64,000 nt of DNA from Zygaena filipendulae (GCA_907165275.2 OU015652.1:9873001-9937000), one strand, 5' to 3'. Positions 49,111 through 61,875 are shown, counted from the stretch's first letter. Notes: a model not told the origin generated them from the sequence alone. A program made the numbers and translations.

Positions 49111-49839
49111 ACGTTAAAATACTGCTGGTAAACTAAATAAATAAATAGAATTCTAGAGGTTTATTGAGTGTTTTTAAATGTAATGACAACTTTTAAGGAC
49201 GTATTTCTTTGATTGTAAATCATTAAATTTATGTTAATGCAAACGATTAAGCATTTATCTCCGTATTAAAAAAACAAAAGTATTCTTGGTTATTATAATT
49301 GCTGCTGTTGCTGAAAATTGTTAAGACAAAAAGCGAATATGTTTCAATTTTAAAAGAGTCTTCCGCGAGGGTAACATATTGTGTATACAAGCATCCAAAT
49401 GGGAAAGAAATAGTCTTTTATTCACGGAACAACTGCCTATTGAACGATTTAACATTAAAATTTATCTGAGGTATGCGTGTGCGCACTGCACGAGGCATGA
49501 CGCCGCGTCGTGTAATCGCGTTATGATGGCATTGCCATTATGCAGTGCGAGTAGTTGCTAGTTGTTACCAACTAGTCTTGTCTGCACGAGGGGTATGCCC
49601 TTGAAATTGTGATAAGCGTTTGAGTTACATAACCAACAGCGTCGGCGCATTCCGACTTGTTTCGAATGGAAATAACATAGTTAGTGGAAAACGGAAATCA
49701 TATTTTGTCGCCTTAAAATGACTTTTAATGCCGTCTCAAACGAGCTACAGTTAGACTTTCTGATATATAGACATTTGTGCCTTTAGTGTAGTAGTCATCA
49801 AAGCATTATTTAGGTTGTATTTATATGTAAACTAGGTCT

Positions 49840-50030
49840 AACTAGGCCGAATTTCACGCGGTTCACGGTTTGGGAATTGCCCGCAAGCACTCCAAACTTC
49901 TTTTATTCTTTTTCTCCTTACAATAACAGACAACAAAAAAAGAATTAGCGAAATTGGTCCAGATGTCCACACGTGGTGCCGTAACCAAGGGAAATAGGGA
50001 TTTTTATATATATGTATGTACATAACATTA
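49840..50030 (-). mobile_element. Helitron-like subfamily C fragment
   Basis: Read on the minus strand, 'aaatccctatttcccttgg', 'gtgtttgttattgtaaggag'-like sequence and a GC-rich 3' block match 41849-42159. The terminal CTAG region (CTAGGCC...CTAGAC) is diverged. An apparent open frame here is only repeat sequence. Confidence 0.55.
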
Positions 50031-51574
50031 ATGAATAAATAAATGAGTTTAATAGATAAAACCAAAATAATGCTGTCTCAAAATAAGAAATTTGATGTTT
50101 TCAGAAAGTAACTATTAAGCTAAGTATACAAATCAAAATAACCATCGATGGTCAAAAAATATCATACTAATAATAATAATAAAAATAAACCAGAACACTT
50201 TTCAATGTAATGTAGTAAACTGCTAATGACTGAAATATTAATGATAACTTTATGTGACAATCAAAAAACGTCAGCAGTGGTGTGTCGTTGGCCACGAAAC
50301 GAAATAAATGCGGTTATTGATACTTTTAATAAATGAAACCGGGCCAGTGCGGTCGGCAATGGGCGCTATCCGGCGCGGCGCAGGCGACGCGAACGCAGCC
50401 TTGACCCGCTCGAAAGCATGCCGCATGTGTCACCGATTCAGGCGGTGTTGTATGCGCGTGTGTCGTTTCTGCCTACTCTTGCAAAACTGCGCGTCATAAT
50501 AATATTATTAGATAGTTAATGGGGTCAATAACTCGGAATAGGGATACGGTCAAGGATGTTAATTCGTGTACGTTGAACTTGATGAGCGAATACGCGTACC
50601 TAATAGTTCGTTGTACGAATATCTTGATGGAATAATGTTAGCGGTTTGACTTTATGTAAATGGAGTGAAGTGGAGTATGAAAATTCAGGTCACAATAAAT
50701 CTGTTGGTGCTTTATGATTGCTCATCGAAAAAACGCATCCTGTTTAGGATACATTCAAATAGGTCACGGAACTAGGACAAGGTTCTCGTAGTGTCATTAT
50801 TCTATCAACCACATGCAACGTGACGTTATTTCTGGGAGACTATAGGTTCAAGACGCTGAAGGTTTTATTTGTTACGATTAAGCTTTGTTAGACGAGTACC
50901 TACCTTTTAAAATATTATGTAAGTACCTATATTGCTAATATTATTAAAACTGAACAGCCCCTAGATTGCTCTATAATCGGTATTATATTTCAAAACCTTA
51001 AACTGAAGCGAGAATGATGGCAGCCAAAGTTATTTTTAAAGTGACCGAGACATATTTTTAACAGCGAGACGGCAGGCAGTATAGAGATCCTTATTTAACA
51101 CGCGCTCGACAAACATATGCCCCAAATTATCGTGCCTTATCTATACGAGGTCAGCCTTGAAGTTCCTTTGTTGGTGATATGTTTACTTCGTTTAACATGA
51201 CTAAATGGGTAATACAGTGTAGATAAAAAAACTACTATCCATGACAGTGTCTCTACAATTTAGTAAAATTATATTAGATACTCGATCTTCGATGTCTTCC
51301 GCACCTATAAACGAGGTTGTGATAATATTATTTTATCATTTCCGACCTTTAATATAATCAAAATAAATTGCAACTTGTGAATATCGCTGGCCTCTAAATA
51401 ACTGTTTTGTTACAATTAAATAAATACTGAACCAGATAACCTTAATTTAGATAAAATAAAAATAAATCAAAAGCTCTGCATATCTGTTAAGATGAGACAT
51501 AGGGTCGATAGTTTCTTTTTAATAGCAGGATATGAAAAACATAAATGTTCAACTATCAACAAATTGATGCAGTG
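50031..51574. other. No gene recognised; CpG-rich island at 50330-50495
   Basis: The island (GGGCGCTATCCGGCGCGGCG and following) stands out in AT-rich DNA. A 63-residue frame over it has no recognised domain. Regulatory function is possible but unshown. Confidence 0.45.
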
Positions 51575-51790
51575 CAGTTGGCAAAGCTATTGCTGTGCTT
51601 TATAAATCAAGAGATCCTGGATTCGATTACCGGTAGATACGACTTTTCAGTTTGGGTTAAATTTTTAAATCATACATAGATACGTGTGGTGTGTGTAATA
51701 TATATGTTATTTGCTTGGTTTACACTATAAAGTTTATAGTTTTGTATGAAGTCAGGTGTAATCTGTCTAGTAAAATGTTAAAATGTTGTT
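51575..51790 (+). mobile_element. tRNA-derived SINE, degraded
   Basis: An A-box-like 'gcagttggcaaagctattgctg' and a B box GGATTCGATTACCGG are followed by a SINE-like body with a 'tgcttggtttacactataaagtttatag' tail. Confidence 0.55.
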
Positions 51791-53071
51791 GTTATTCATA
51801 ACACAACACAACACACAAATCTACCAGATCCCTCACTATCTTTATTAACCGACTTTTAAAAGGACAAGGGTATTACGTTTCTATTTGACTAACGAATTTC
51901 ACATACCTACGACCTCGTACGACATTATTAAGGATTACAAAAAGGAGCCTCAGTAGTGTTTTTTCGTTTCACTAGCTAGTAAGGTAGGGCTTTGCAAAGC
52001 GACAACCTTGTTGTATTATATTTATCTGAGTGTCACGACGCCCTTGGTCCACTTTGCGCCGCAGTACCTACCTTACTATCTTGGTCACATCGCCTCGCAT
52101 CAGATAAACTGGTTGGTTCGCAATTAAAAATATGTAACTATACACCGATTCTCTCTAAGTTCACTTTTTATTTTATTGCAGTTTAAAATAGGTACCTACA
52201 TGATATTCTGAATTGTGGACCTCGCATAGTATAGGTATCGTCAAACAAAGAATCGCGTCTTAACTAATTAAAAAATGATATTTCTTATCGGAACGATCTC
52301 GCTTGAGCATAAAAAAGCTATAAATACCTACCTAAGTATGTATTTAATTTTATGAGATCGACTTGGAGGAAACCGAACTGCTACGTGATTTGATTTAAAT
52401 TTTCAATACTTAATGTTTTTTGCTTGTGGAGATGTTATCGTTCGAAACATCTAGACATCCGTAGGTATTGAGTCGCAGTGGAAATTAGTTTTACTTGTGT
52501 ATAAAAAGTAATATACTTGCAATAAAAACAAATTTAGACACAGTTCAAATTATGAACCATTACAATCGGTTTTTGTTATTCAGCTATTCAGTTGATGGCT
52601 CACGAATGTTTCGACCGTGTCTCATATAAAAACTCATTTATATAAACGCAGTGAACCAAAAACTATACAAAATAGTTTGTCTGCTAAACAGACTTTTAGT
52701 TTCAGATAGTTTCAGATAGTTGCAACACTTGTTGTAGAAATTATAACCACTATTTATGTAGTTGGTGAGACGTCTGTTTAGTTAAATGACGTTTATAACC
52801 CAACACAAGTCAACAATGCGACACCTGTACCGCTTTATGCACCTGTTTGTGTACTTCAGTTAAATGGAATTATAATTTGTATAAACATCACGCAGTTTGC
52901 AGTAACCAAACAGCGTAAACACATTTTTATAAGTCATAAAACATACTCAAAGGACAAGGGGACGTTATATTATGTCCAGTCAAATACCAACGTTGCAGCT
53001 GATCACTATCGCAAGAATGAAATAACGTTCTAGACGAAATAACATGCTGGTCTATATATAAGAGCCCAGGG
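51791..53071. other. No feature recognised
   Basis: AT-rich unique sequence; a small direct duplication GTTTCAGATA lies at about 52700-52722. Confidence 0.5.
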
Positions 53072-53304
53072 CGCCGGCAGTCTCAACAATGTTTTGACAA
53101 CGTTATCGTATCGATCGTTAACTAGGGACCCAAAAATCATGACGAACAACATCATTACAGTAACCAACATTACGTGAATAGCAAGTTTCGAGTTGAGGCT
53201 TGCATTTAATGTAATATTGGTTACAGTAATGATCATGTTGATCGACATGATTTTTGGGTCCCTACTTAACGATCGATACGATAACGTTGTTGAGACTGCC
53301 GGCC
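53072..53304. mobile_element. Foldback element with ~100-bp inverted arms
   Basis: The left arm (from 53072, GCCGGCAGTCTCAACAA, through TAGGGACCCAAAAATCATG and CATTACAGTAACCAA) is repeated inverted in the right arm, ending TTGAGACTGCCGGC. The arms are about 100 bp with a few mismatches and a 10 bp insertion in the left one. Almost the whole unit is stem. Similar short frames on both strands here are a consequence of the palindrome. Confidence 0.88.
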
Positions 53305-55374
53305 GCAGCGGTACAATTGTCTCTCGTTATTCGAAGCGCGGGAGTTTTGATCCTCGGCTGGCGGCCCGTACCTAAGAGTTTTCTGATGTATTTTTAACAT
53401 ACCCAAAGACCGATACACCCCCAACTGTATCTTCACTGGAAGAATCTTTAAAAAGTTAAAGTTGATTTGTTTGGTCGTTATAGCCATAACTGCACAAAAT
53501 ACTAGCCTGATTTCTGACAAAATATACGAGAATAGAAACACATGAAGCTTAGAATGCTTAACATTTTGTGCTAACTGGCATAATTATATAGTGTTATATT
53601 TATATATAGTGTATGGGGCAACAGCTACTCGTAATTTATTTATATAATACGTACAATAAATCGTTACAATGTTTATCATTATTGTGACTTTAGAAATCAT
53701 AACCAACCTACTTGTTTATTGCACTAAATAAATGTATTGCTAAATAATTAATACTAATTTCATATTATAAATTATCTAATGTAAATTTATCTACTGCCAT
53801 CATGAAAATGTAAGTTACGTGTAAGATAGTGAAGGCAAAAGTGAGGAAATCATTATTTGTTACATATTATTTACATTAGGATTAAATTTTGTGATATAAT
53901 TTGGAACCAACTTTTCACTCTATAAAACTAAGAACTTATTGAAATAAATTTGTCCTATAAAAATGTTATTTACAACTTTTACAAGGTTATTTTATTTTAA
54001 AGAAAGCGAAAGGAAGGTTTTAAAACTAAAGGAAAAACATGGACTCGCAATAGAACTTCAAAGTCTGTCAGTAAATGTCACGATTTCATTATACTAATAA
54101 CACTTAAATTAATGAGTAAATCATCACTGAAAAGCGAGGTTTATTACCTTGTACATATCTTGTGCATAATATGTGGAACTCTTGTTCAGTATGACAAAAA
54201 CTAAACTATACCTACGTATATAATACATATTATAAAAAATTGAATTGTTAAAACAACTTATAAATTCGACGGAAGATGTAGCTATAAGAGTGAAAGTAAA
54301 AATTTCAGCTTAACCAAACACCACGACTGAAAAACCAATTGAAAATTTTGCAATAAAAAATACATATGTCTCGTACCTACTTTCCAGTATAATAAAAACT
54401 CGCAATAGAGAAGCTAGTTTGAAGAGATAACACAAAAGACATCGCATTTACGATGTCCATGTATGAATAATTAAACATATAGGAATCATGATTTATTCAT
54501 TGTTTTTATACAGTAATAAATCATTTCACTGTTAACAAAAGGCCACAGTTCACGTTAGATAATATGAAAACAAGGTGACGACTTTGTGGAAAAGTTTGTT
54601 TGGGGATGATTTCTGGTACTGAACGAAATTTTCTCGCCCGAAGCTACAATATTCCTGAGTCAACAAAGAGTCTCGAAATTCACATGGATGGAACCGCAAT
54701 TTTAATTTCGTTATAGAAAATATAGTATCAACTTTTCATCCCAGTCGAAGGAATTTTCGTATTGACGCGGTTGAAACAGTAGGGCGATAATAATAATTTA
54801 ATAATAATAATAATAATTTTGGTAAGATAATTAATGAAAAAAAAATTTCAACAGGTTTTGTTGTAATTAATGCACGCTAATTTGAATAATTTAGTAGGTA
54901 TAAAGAATGAGGAAAAAATCCCTCATAATAAATAATGTAGACCGTACTTACAGTATCGTATAAGTATAACTTATTAGAATACATAAGATGAAAATAATTA
55001 AATGGCTAACTTAGGTAACTTTCACACATTAATAAACATCATACATTTTGTTGACTTTTCTAAAGCTTTTGCTGTTAATGTTACTTAGTACGCGTGTAGG
55101 TATAATAAATAAAGGTACGTATGATAATATGTACTATGATACATAAATTATTCTGAGACTATTAGATATAACATTGAGACAAGACCTATGACCTAAATAT
55201 ACGTATATTACAACAGTACCTAGTCGTGTGTTACCGAACCTGACTGCTTCTCTGGTTCGTTAACAAATAAAAAAAATGTGAAACTGTTTTGGCAAATGTA
55301 TTGGATTTTTATTCACTATGGCTGTATGTTTCCTGAATTAATAAATAAATATAACTATTTAAAGAAAAGTATAT
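53305..55374. other. AT-rich stretch, no genes recognised
   Basis: Very AT-rich from 53540 onward. A low-complexity TAATAATAA run lies at about 54788-54818. No supported feature. Confidence 0.55.
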
Positions 55375-55460
55375 CAGCATCAGTTGTCTGGTATCCATAG
55401 TACAAGTTGTGCTTAAGCCTTAGAGACCATCTTCAGGTGGCGCGGGCGCTGTGAAATAAT
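55375..55460 (+). mobile_element. SINE 3'-tail fragment
   Basis: 'cagttgtctggtatccatagtacaag' followed by 'ttgtgctta' is the characteristic 3' part of a lepidopteran tRNA-derived SINE; the tRNA-like head is absent. Confidence 0.55.
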
Positions 55461-55568
55461 ATCCAAGCGTTTATAATACGATTGGGTATATTACCGACCT
55501 GTCTATTAATTAAAATTGAAGACAAGACAAAAAAAACTCTGCCTTAAAATCCGATATTTCATTAGATA

Positions 55569-55919
55569 TACAACGTGTTAATGAATTAACTGAAATACTA
55601 GAAAGTAGTTTGCTCAGAATCAACTAGCGAATCGATCGCACTATGTTTTAATATAGGTTATATTTTTTCATTTTTACTAGCCCATGTCTAAATTATTTAT
55701 AATACAATATTTGGCGCATACGCCACCCGAAGCAAATAAATTCGAACCGGTAGGCGCGGGCGTAGCGCTTGGAATTTCGTAGATAGGTCACCTCCAAACT
55801 AATGTTGAATAACTTTTAAAGTATAAATTTTTTCGACATAAAATATATTTTAATCTTATTATTGTTTATTTTTTTAAATGGGGTGTATTAGGTTTTCAGT
55901 TAATTCATTAACACGTTGT
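55569..55919 (+). mobile_element. Uninterrupted inverted-repeat MITE (empty site)
   Basis: The 351 bp copy has perfect terminal inverted repeats of about 27 bp starting TACAACGTGTTAATGAATTA and flanked by TA on both sides. Internal sequence matches the copy at 16204-19778 in reverse, and it shows the pre-insertion form of the site where that copy received the RTE LINE. A palindromic-type word AGGTCACCT lies inside. Non-coding. Confidence 0.9.
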
Positions 55920-56289
55920 ATATGTAAGTAGGTACCTATAGATTCGATATGTAAGTAGGTACCTACACACTTATTTAGTTATAATACACAACAATTATTA
56001 TGAAAAGTTGTGCAATGCAATACAGAATAACTCCTACTACAGATGTGCCGATGACTTCAAGACGAAAATTTCCATAACCTTTTATATATGGTAGGTTAGG
56101 TAAGTACGTACATAAACTTCGTCACCGTCAAGTCACACCGCGTGATGAGTCAGTATGGATAATTGACCTAGAATCTGTCATGGTTTCAATAAACAAGATT
56201 GATGGCGAACTTTGTTTACACTGTTACTTGTGAGGCTCTATTTTTTGCAGAGACCTCAAAATAAAGGAATCCTATTTCAATCATGACAG
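55920..56289. other. Short tandem duplication, otherwise nothing
   Basis: At about 55921-55971 the word ATGTAAGTAGGTACCTA occurs twice, about 28 bp apart. The rest is unremarkable. Confidence 0.5.
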
Positions 56290-56492
56290 TATAAAACAAA
56301 GTCGCTTACCGCGCTGTCTGTCTGTCCCTATGTATATGCTTAGATCTTTAAAACTACGCAATGGATTGTGATGCGGTTTTTTTTAAAAGATACAGTGATT
56401 CAAGAGGAAGGTTTATACGTAGGTATAGTTTATCCTGGAATTCCCGCGGGAACTTCGAAATTACCGTGGGTGAAACCGCGGGGGACAGCTAG
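56290..56492 (+). mobile_element. Helitron-like element, subfamily B
   Basis: Contains GTCTGTCTGTCCCTATGTAT, 'gatctttaaaactacgcaatgg', GGAATTCCCGCGGGAACTTC and the end ACCGCGGGGGACAGCTAG. It matches 21342-21537 in the opposite orientation. Confidence 0.7.
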
Positions 56493-56739
56493 GTAGTGGT
56501 GTAATATTGCAGATTGTAGAGAATTCCCATTTTATGGTTTTTTAGGTTGACAAGCGACTTAAATACAAAAAAAGGTTACGTTTGCGTTTGCTAGAGACTT
56601 ACGTGTTTTTAGTTACCACGTACGTACATACATACTAAATTACATTTAGTTTTATTTTTAAATAAATTATTCACTTCTTGCACGTGTACACACCCGCTTT
56701 GTTTTCTAGCACGTGTACCTACGAAACATTATAAACTAG

Positions 56740-56970
56740 TCGATCCCCCACGGTTTCACTTGCGTTAATTTCGGAGCTTGCGTGGGAATTAATAATAATA
56801 ATAATGAAAGGTCACCTGTGTCACTCAGGAACGCTTTAGCTTCTTATGAGTGAAAGTATTTTTATAATCAGTTCAGTAGTTTTTGAGTTTATTCAGTATA
56901 ATACAAACATACAAAAAATAAAATCTTTCTTCTTATGAGTATTGGGTATGTAACATTAGTATAGATATAA
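56740..56970 (-). mobile_element. Diverged Helitron-like element
   Basis: Read on the minus strand it starts TCTATACTAATGTTACATAC and ends in the CCGTGGGGGATCGACTAG block. A TAATAATAATAA expansion interrupts the GC-rich block. The segment 'tcactcaggaacgc' also occurs, in similar form, near 62102. Confidence 0.6.
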
Positions 56971-56999
56971 TTTGTGATTGCGTCTCTACGCACTACCTT

Positions 57000-57545
57000 T
57001 GCCTCTGCACTGACGTTAAAACGGTGTTACAAAACCGCAGCCTTTCGTTTCGTAATGATAAAGCAACAGTGACGGTGTGCTTTTTAGTTTGAGATGTTAT
57101 GCAGTTGCGCAAACGCCACTGACCTAATAACTCGGCGCGGTGCTCGTACGCCTCCGTGTCACGGTCCACCGAGGCACGTGTAGTACCCTTCTGTTACTAA
57201 GAGAAACGAAACGAAGGCCTAGCTAGAATTCACATTGAATTTGTAAGGTCGCGGTCGGCAAGAGAGATGTTGGTCTTGATTTACGTGTAGGTATATGTAT
57301 AGTATGTACCGAAAAACATATCATGCTACAACGCCTACAACGTATTTGGTGCTGACTATTCTTTCTCTCTATCGGTGCGAATGATAAAAAAATATGTTCT
57401 CGAAACCAAAGGACAAGTTTCGATGAACTTGGATCCGATTGGACTATGATCAAGATAGCTAAAAGAAGCAGAATAAAAACAAGGCCACTCTGACATAATG
57501 TACGTGTATTTACCGACCACCAATTTTGTATAAGTACCCGACATA
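57000..57545. other. No gene recognised; GC-richer at 57120-57200
   Basis: No supported gene; the short frames here are without recognised domains. Confidence 0.45.
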
Positions 57546-57749
57546 TCCCTACTAATATTATAAATGCGAAAGTAACTCTGTCTGTCAGTCTGTCAATTAC
57601 GCTTTCACGCCTTGACGACTCAACCGATCATCTTGAAATTTTGCATACACATCGTCAGGGGTACAGAGAAGGACATAGGGAACTTTTTGTCCCGGAATTC
57701 CCGTGGGAACTTCAAAATTAACCCGGGTGAAACCGCGGGGTACAGCTAG
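57546..57749 (+). mobile_element. Helitron-like element, reference copy
   Basis: Full 204 bp unit: TCCCTACTAATATTATAAAT at the start, 'ctctgtctgtcagtctgtc', 'gtcaggggtacagagaagg', GGAATTCCCGTGGGAACTTC, the hairpin CCCGGGTGAAACCGCGGGG and terminal TACAGCTAG. A precedes and T follows the element. Confidence 0.8.
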
Positions 57750-57838
57750 TATTTTATAATCGTTAAATCACAGCGCAGTCTCCATAAAATCTAGCTATAA
57801 CGCGAAAAAAGAGGAAAACAAAGCGTGTTATTATAAAA

Positions 57839-58156
57839 CTAGCTGTGCCCCGCGGTTTCACCCGCATGAAAGGTTTTTATACAACAACTTTTTTTTACCG
57901 ACATCCGATTTCAATGAAACAAAGCCTATATGTAGCTCCAGGCTAAGCTTAATCTACCTGTGACAACCGCATGACAATCGGATCAGTAGATGCGGAGATT
58001 ATTGCGAACAGACAGACAGACAGACAGACAGACAGAAAAGAATTTTAAAAACTTATTTTTTGGGCTTGGTTACTTTCTTTTATCACCCCTCTCAATTTTA
58101 GGTAAAAATATTCAATGTACAGAATCGCGGATTCTACTCTTTTATTATAGTATAGA
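57839..58156 (-). mobile_element. Helitron-like element with long CAGA tract
   Basis: Read on the minus strand it starts TCTATACTATAATAAAAGAG, carries an uninterrupted CTGT-type tract of about 28 bp and ends with the ACCGCGGGGCACAGCTAG block. A and T flank it. It lies only 90 bp from the oppositely oriented copy at 57546-57749. Confidence 0.75.
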
Positions 58157-59419
58157 TAGATAATACTTAGAATAACGATCACGCTTCCTGTGCAAATTGA
58201 ACTTGACACGAACTGGTCCAAGTTCGGTGTCACCACTGAAATAGGACAACGACCCGGACTGATGCAATCCAATGTCGCTAAAATGTTTCACACTTGTTAC
58301 ATTAAAGTACCTCAACAGACATGTACCTTTGCCGTCATCAGCGTAGTATACCAGTACCTACCGTTTCGTACATAATTTCATGTACATTTCTATTGTTCTC
58401 GGACCTGATTACAGAGATAAGAGACAAGGGCAATGAATTATAATACTCGTTTTTTTTTATATCAGCAAAAATAATCCATTCGCAACCATACTAAATAGAT
58501 AGAAAAACACATTTTTGTACGTGTGCGTTGATATGGCACTGCGTATGTGTGCTGTCTGTGGGTTTACAGATACCGCGTCCGTTGCCCTCTCAGCAACTCG
58601 GTGACATTGACGCCACAAATAAAGTGATAACCACAGATAAACAAGGTATCTGGCACTGACGTACGCAACGCAGCCGACATAATATAATATACAAAAGTAA
58701 CATATTATAATAACTTTCATAATATATCTACATAATAAGTAGAACTCACCACGTGTAATGTCTAATAATTTCAGGAGTTGATATTATGAGGATTAGCATA
58801 CCTACGTGATGTTAAGGCAACTCAATTTTCATAATATTACGTTGACTTATTTTAAATCATTTATTCGTATAAGTAAGGGCAGCAAAAAAATACAAGTTTA
58901 CTTATATTAGATCTTCAAAATTTCAAAACACTCTTCATCTATAAGCTTAGGGCGTATATAAACAAATACTTACGTAACATAACATACGTATAAAAGTACT
59001 TCATGTCTCAAAATAAAAAAAAAATTAAGTTAAATTAATCACAGCAAATAAAACAGTCGCATGTAGAGATGCTATTATTGCAATAATTTAAAGTGAGTCA
59101 TTCAACAAAGACTGCAGCTTTTTCGTTGTATGGTGAAACATACCACTCGACCCTGTGGATGTAACAACGAAATCTCAAAATAACAAGCGCAATATAGTTA
59201 GGTACAATATTTCGATCATAGAACTTTGGCGCGAGGTTATTCATCCAAATACACGCTAGAATAAAACGTGATGATGTAACATGTCAAATTTAGCGAACGC
59301 GCTATATCGTATAATAATGTACAACCTAGGTGTAGGTAGGCATATAGCTGGTTGTAGCATACAGAGGGTCAATTCCACTCATGCAAAACAGTAAAAATCA
59401 TCGCTCCTACATCGTTAAA
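58157..59419. other. No gene recognised
   Basis: AT-rich; short frames lack domains and no repeats were identified. Confidence 0.5.
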
Positions 59420-59662
59420 GTTCTCCTCTCATATAGGTACGCCTGTTGCAACTGCCGATCCGGTTAATGCGAGTTTGCGAGGAATTATATAAGTGGGGAG
59501 ACCCTTTTCGACGCAGGAGCGGTTTTGTGTTTTGCGTGAGCAGAATTGGCGCACGGCACGTAGCATCGATGTTGATCTAAGCTAAGAATCTCAAGGTTTG
59601 TCTGCACGCCTGTGTGCCGCGCCAAGGTCGCGCGGCGCGGCGGTGGGAAGTCATGGACCGTG
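59420..59662 (+). promoter_or_regulatory. Promoter-like segment with TATA box and first-exon donor
   Basis: In a GC-rich patch a TATA box (TATATAAG, 59486-59493) is followed about 160 bases later by ATGGACCGTG and an exact splice donor GTAAGT (59663-59668). A transcript starting near 59515-59520 would have an exon of about 145 bases ending in phase 1 after Met-Asp-Arg. The orientation is opposite to EcR. No downstream coding exon was recognised, so the gene is unknown and the structure could be coincidence. Confidence 0.3.
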
Positions 59663-59835
59663 GTAAGTCGTCGCGCAACTTGTAGTTACGCACCTGATTT
59701 CCTGGTTCATTATTTGATCCAAGTAGGTATACGTAGTCTTGGTGCGTGGATTGTGAATGATTAATTATTTATCGATCATTGCGGTTTTTAAGGCGAGTTT
59801 AAACGACTCTATACACCGTACACATCCTTGGTACA

Positions 59836-59947
59836 TAGTTATTATAAATGCGCATGTGAGTTTGTTTGTTACGTTTTCGTACACGTCGTCAGAGGTTCTG
59901 TTCCCGAGGGATAGCGCGAACAACGTGAGCGAAGTCGAGGGCACCAA
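59836..59947 (+). mobile_element. Helitron-like fragment with GAGCGAAG variant
   Basis: 'ttattataaatgcgcatgtgagtttg', 'acacgtcgtcagagg', TTCCCGAGGGATAGCGCG and GTGAGCGAAGTCGAGGG link this copy to the fragment and repeats at 205-528. Confidence 0.5.
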
Positions 59948-59957
59948 CTGGTTAGCA

Positions 59958-60215
59958 TCCTTACTTAATATTATAAACGCGAAAGTTTGTATGTATGTAT
60001 GTATGAATGTTTGTTACTCTTGCAAAAACCACTGAATGGATTTTAATGAAACTACAATAATACCTATAGCTTATAGATCAAAATAATACATAAGTTCGCC
60101 ATTTGTACACACTGTGCAATAAAGAATAAATAAATAAATAAATAGGGTACTTTTTATCTCGAAATTCTTGGGGAACACTGAAATTAACGCGGGTGAAACC
60201 ATGGGGAACAGCTAG
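59958..60215 (+). mobile_element. Helitron-like element with AAATA insertion
   Basis: It starts TCCTTACTTAATATTATAAA and ends GTGAAACCATGGGGAACAGC followed by TAG. A and T flank it. A foreign-looking AT-rich middle ending in (AAAT)n (about 60060-60145) splits the canonical sequence, possibly a small nested insertion. Confidence 0.65.
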
Positions 60216-60631
60216 TTATAAATAGAAATGACGGCCGTTCGTAAAAGAACGAATCACCTATCTATACAATATTCCGGCGGCATTTATGCGGCATTTATGT
60301 AGTTCGAGTGTCTGTGTGTAAAAACTACTGTCTGATTATCATATTCAATGTGACGCAGGACAATGACAATAATCAGTGTCGCAGGATGAAACATAGCTGT
60401 CATGATGATGCAAGAGGAGCTATGTTATGGCAAAGATGTAAACTGTTGCTAATTGAACGTATTGTTGAATGATTTTAGTTTTATTTTAAAGGCATGTGGG
60501 TTTCATACTAGCCATTGTTCTTCCAATTTCTAGAGCAAAAAAGTACCTATCGGCGCGGCGGTTGTTTATTCTTTACTTACCTACCTACATTATATTGTTC
60601 AATTTTATTTATCTTTAAGTACATAGTTTAT

Positions 60632-60782
60632 AATGAAGTCGCTTCCGCTGTCTATTCGCGATAGACCCAAAAACTACTGAACGGATTTTCATGCGGTTCT
60701 CACCAATAGAGTGATTCATGAGGAAGGTTTATATTTATAGTTTTTCCTGGAATTCTCGCGGGAACTCCGAAATTACAGCTAG
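60632..60782 (+). mobile_element. Truncated Helitron-like element
   Basis: 'aaaactactgaacggattttcatgcgg', GGAATTCTCGCGGGAACTCC and terminal ATTACAGCTAG. The hairpin block before CTAG is deleted. Confidence 0.6.
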
Positions 60783-61477
60783 TTTATTATATATTGTTAT
60801 ATTTTATTGTATATTATCATAGTGTTTTTATAAGTAAATATGTAAGACTGTTTTCTTTATTATATTTTATGTATCTACTAAATATAATAAAAAAATATGA
60901 TGTACCTATTCCAAATTTAAATTCTTGACAAAAAATTGTAAATCACTAGCCAAAGTTACTTAACTCGTATTATGAAAGTGGTATTTTGAGAATGACGACT
61001 CAATTTGTAAAGGAGTCGTTTACAAGAAAAACAAAAAATATTCAAATAGTTAAAAAACATCATGGAACGTTGTGCTGTTTATCATAGTATGTATTATGAT
61101 TCTCGAATAGTTGAGATAAAACTTAATTTTAAATTCGTATTCATATAGATATATCGAGTAGGTACAGTTACTTACAAATATTGATAATACGAGGTAGCTT
61201 TTTATAACTAGAGCTAGGTATGATATAAATAACCCACTAAAAGCTAATGAACATTTTATACCTTCAACGCATAGAATTAGTCAAGATAACAAAAAATGTT
61301 TTGCTTGATTGAACGACTTATTTTAATTAATGTATCCTGAGAATCTCATCATCAAGCTAATTTCAAGCATAACGAAGTGAAATAAACAAAAAAATAATCG
61401 AAAGATTGGGTTGTTTAATTTCAAGTTTTAATTAACACACCATACAAGATTAGTAAACAATATTAACGTCTTACTTA
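60783..61477. other. No feature recognised
   Basis: AT-rich unique sequence. Confidence 0.5.
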
Positions 61478-61632
61478 TCGTAATATTATAAATGCGAATG
61501 TGAGTTTGTTTTCTCGTTAAAAATTCACGCAATCGTCATGAAATATTGCATACACGTTGTCAGGGGTACATAGGATACTTTCCCCCCGGAAGTCCCGCGG
61601 AAACTCTTAAATGAACGTAGGGGAACAGCTAG
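61478..61632 (+). mobile_element. Helitron-like element, internally shortened
   Basis: It starts TCGTAATATTATAAATGCGA and ends with AGGGGAACAGCTAG; A precedes and T follows. Confidence 0.65.
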
Positions 61633-61875
61633 TTAACTAATAAAGCAGACAAACCGAATTCTAGACATAACTAGAGATTCAGCAAACCATATCAGAATAG
61701 TCATGGGAAGTGAATTCGAGTTTTTTTTTTTCTAAAGAACGTTGTGCTGTACAATGGCCGTGCTGCAATCGCGGATCCATGATTAATAATTAAAAATACT
61801 ATACCTCTTACTCCTTTGTTATTTATTATTTTCTCATTGAAATAAACTGTGTTCTCTGAAGTATATCCAACTTCC

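Noticed and set aside
53030..53375. Two similar small proteins on opposite strands
   Set aside because: They arise from the foldback palindrome and are not genes.
57961..58035. CRISPR-like short repeats (CAGACAGA)
   Set aside because: It is a simple microsatellite inside a Helitron copy, without spacers.
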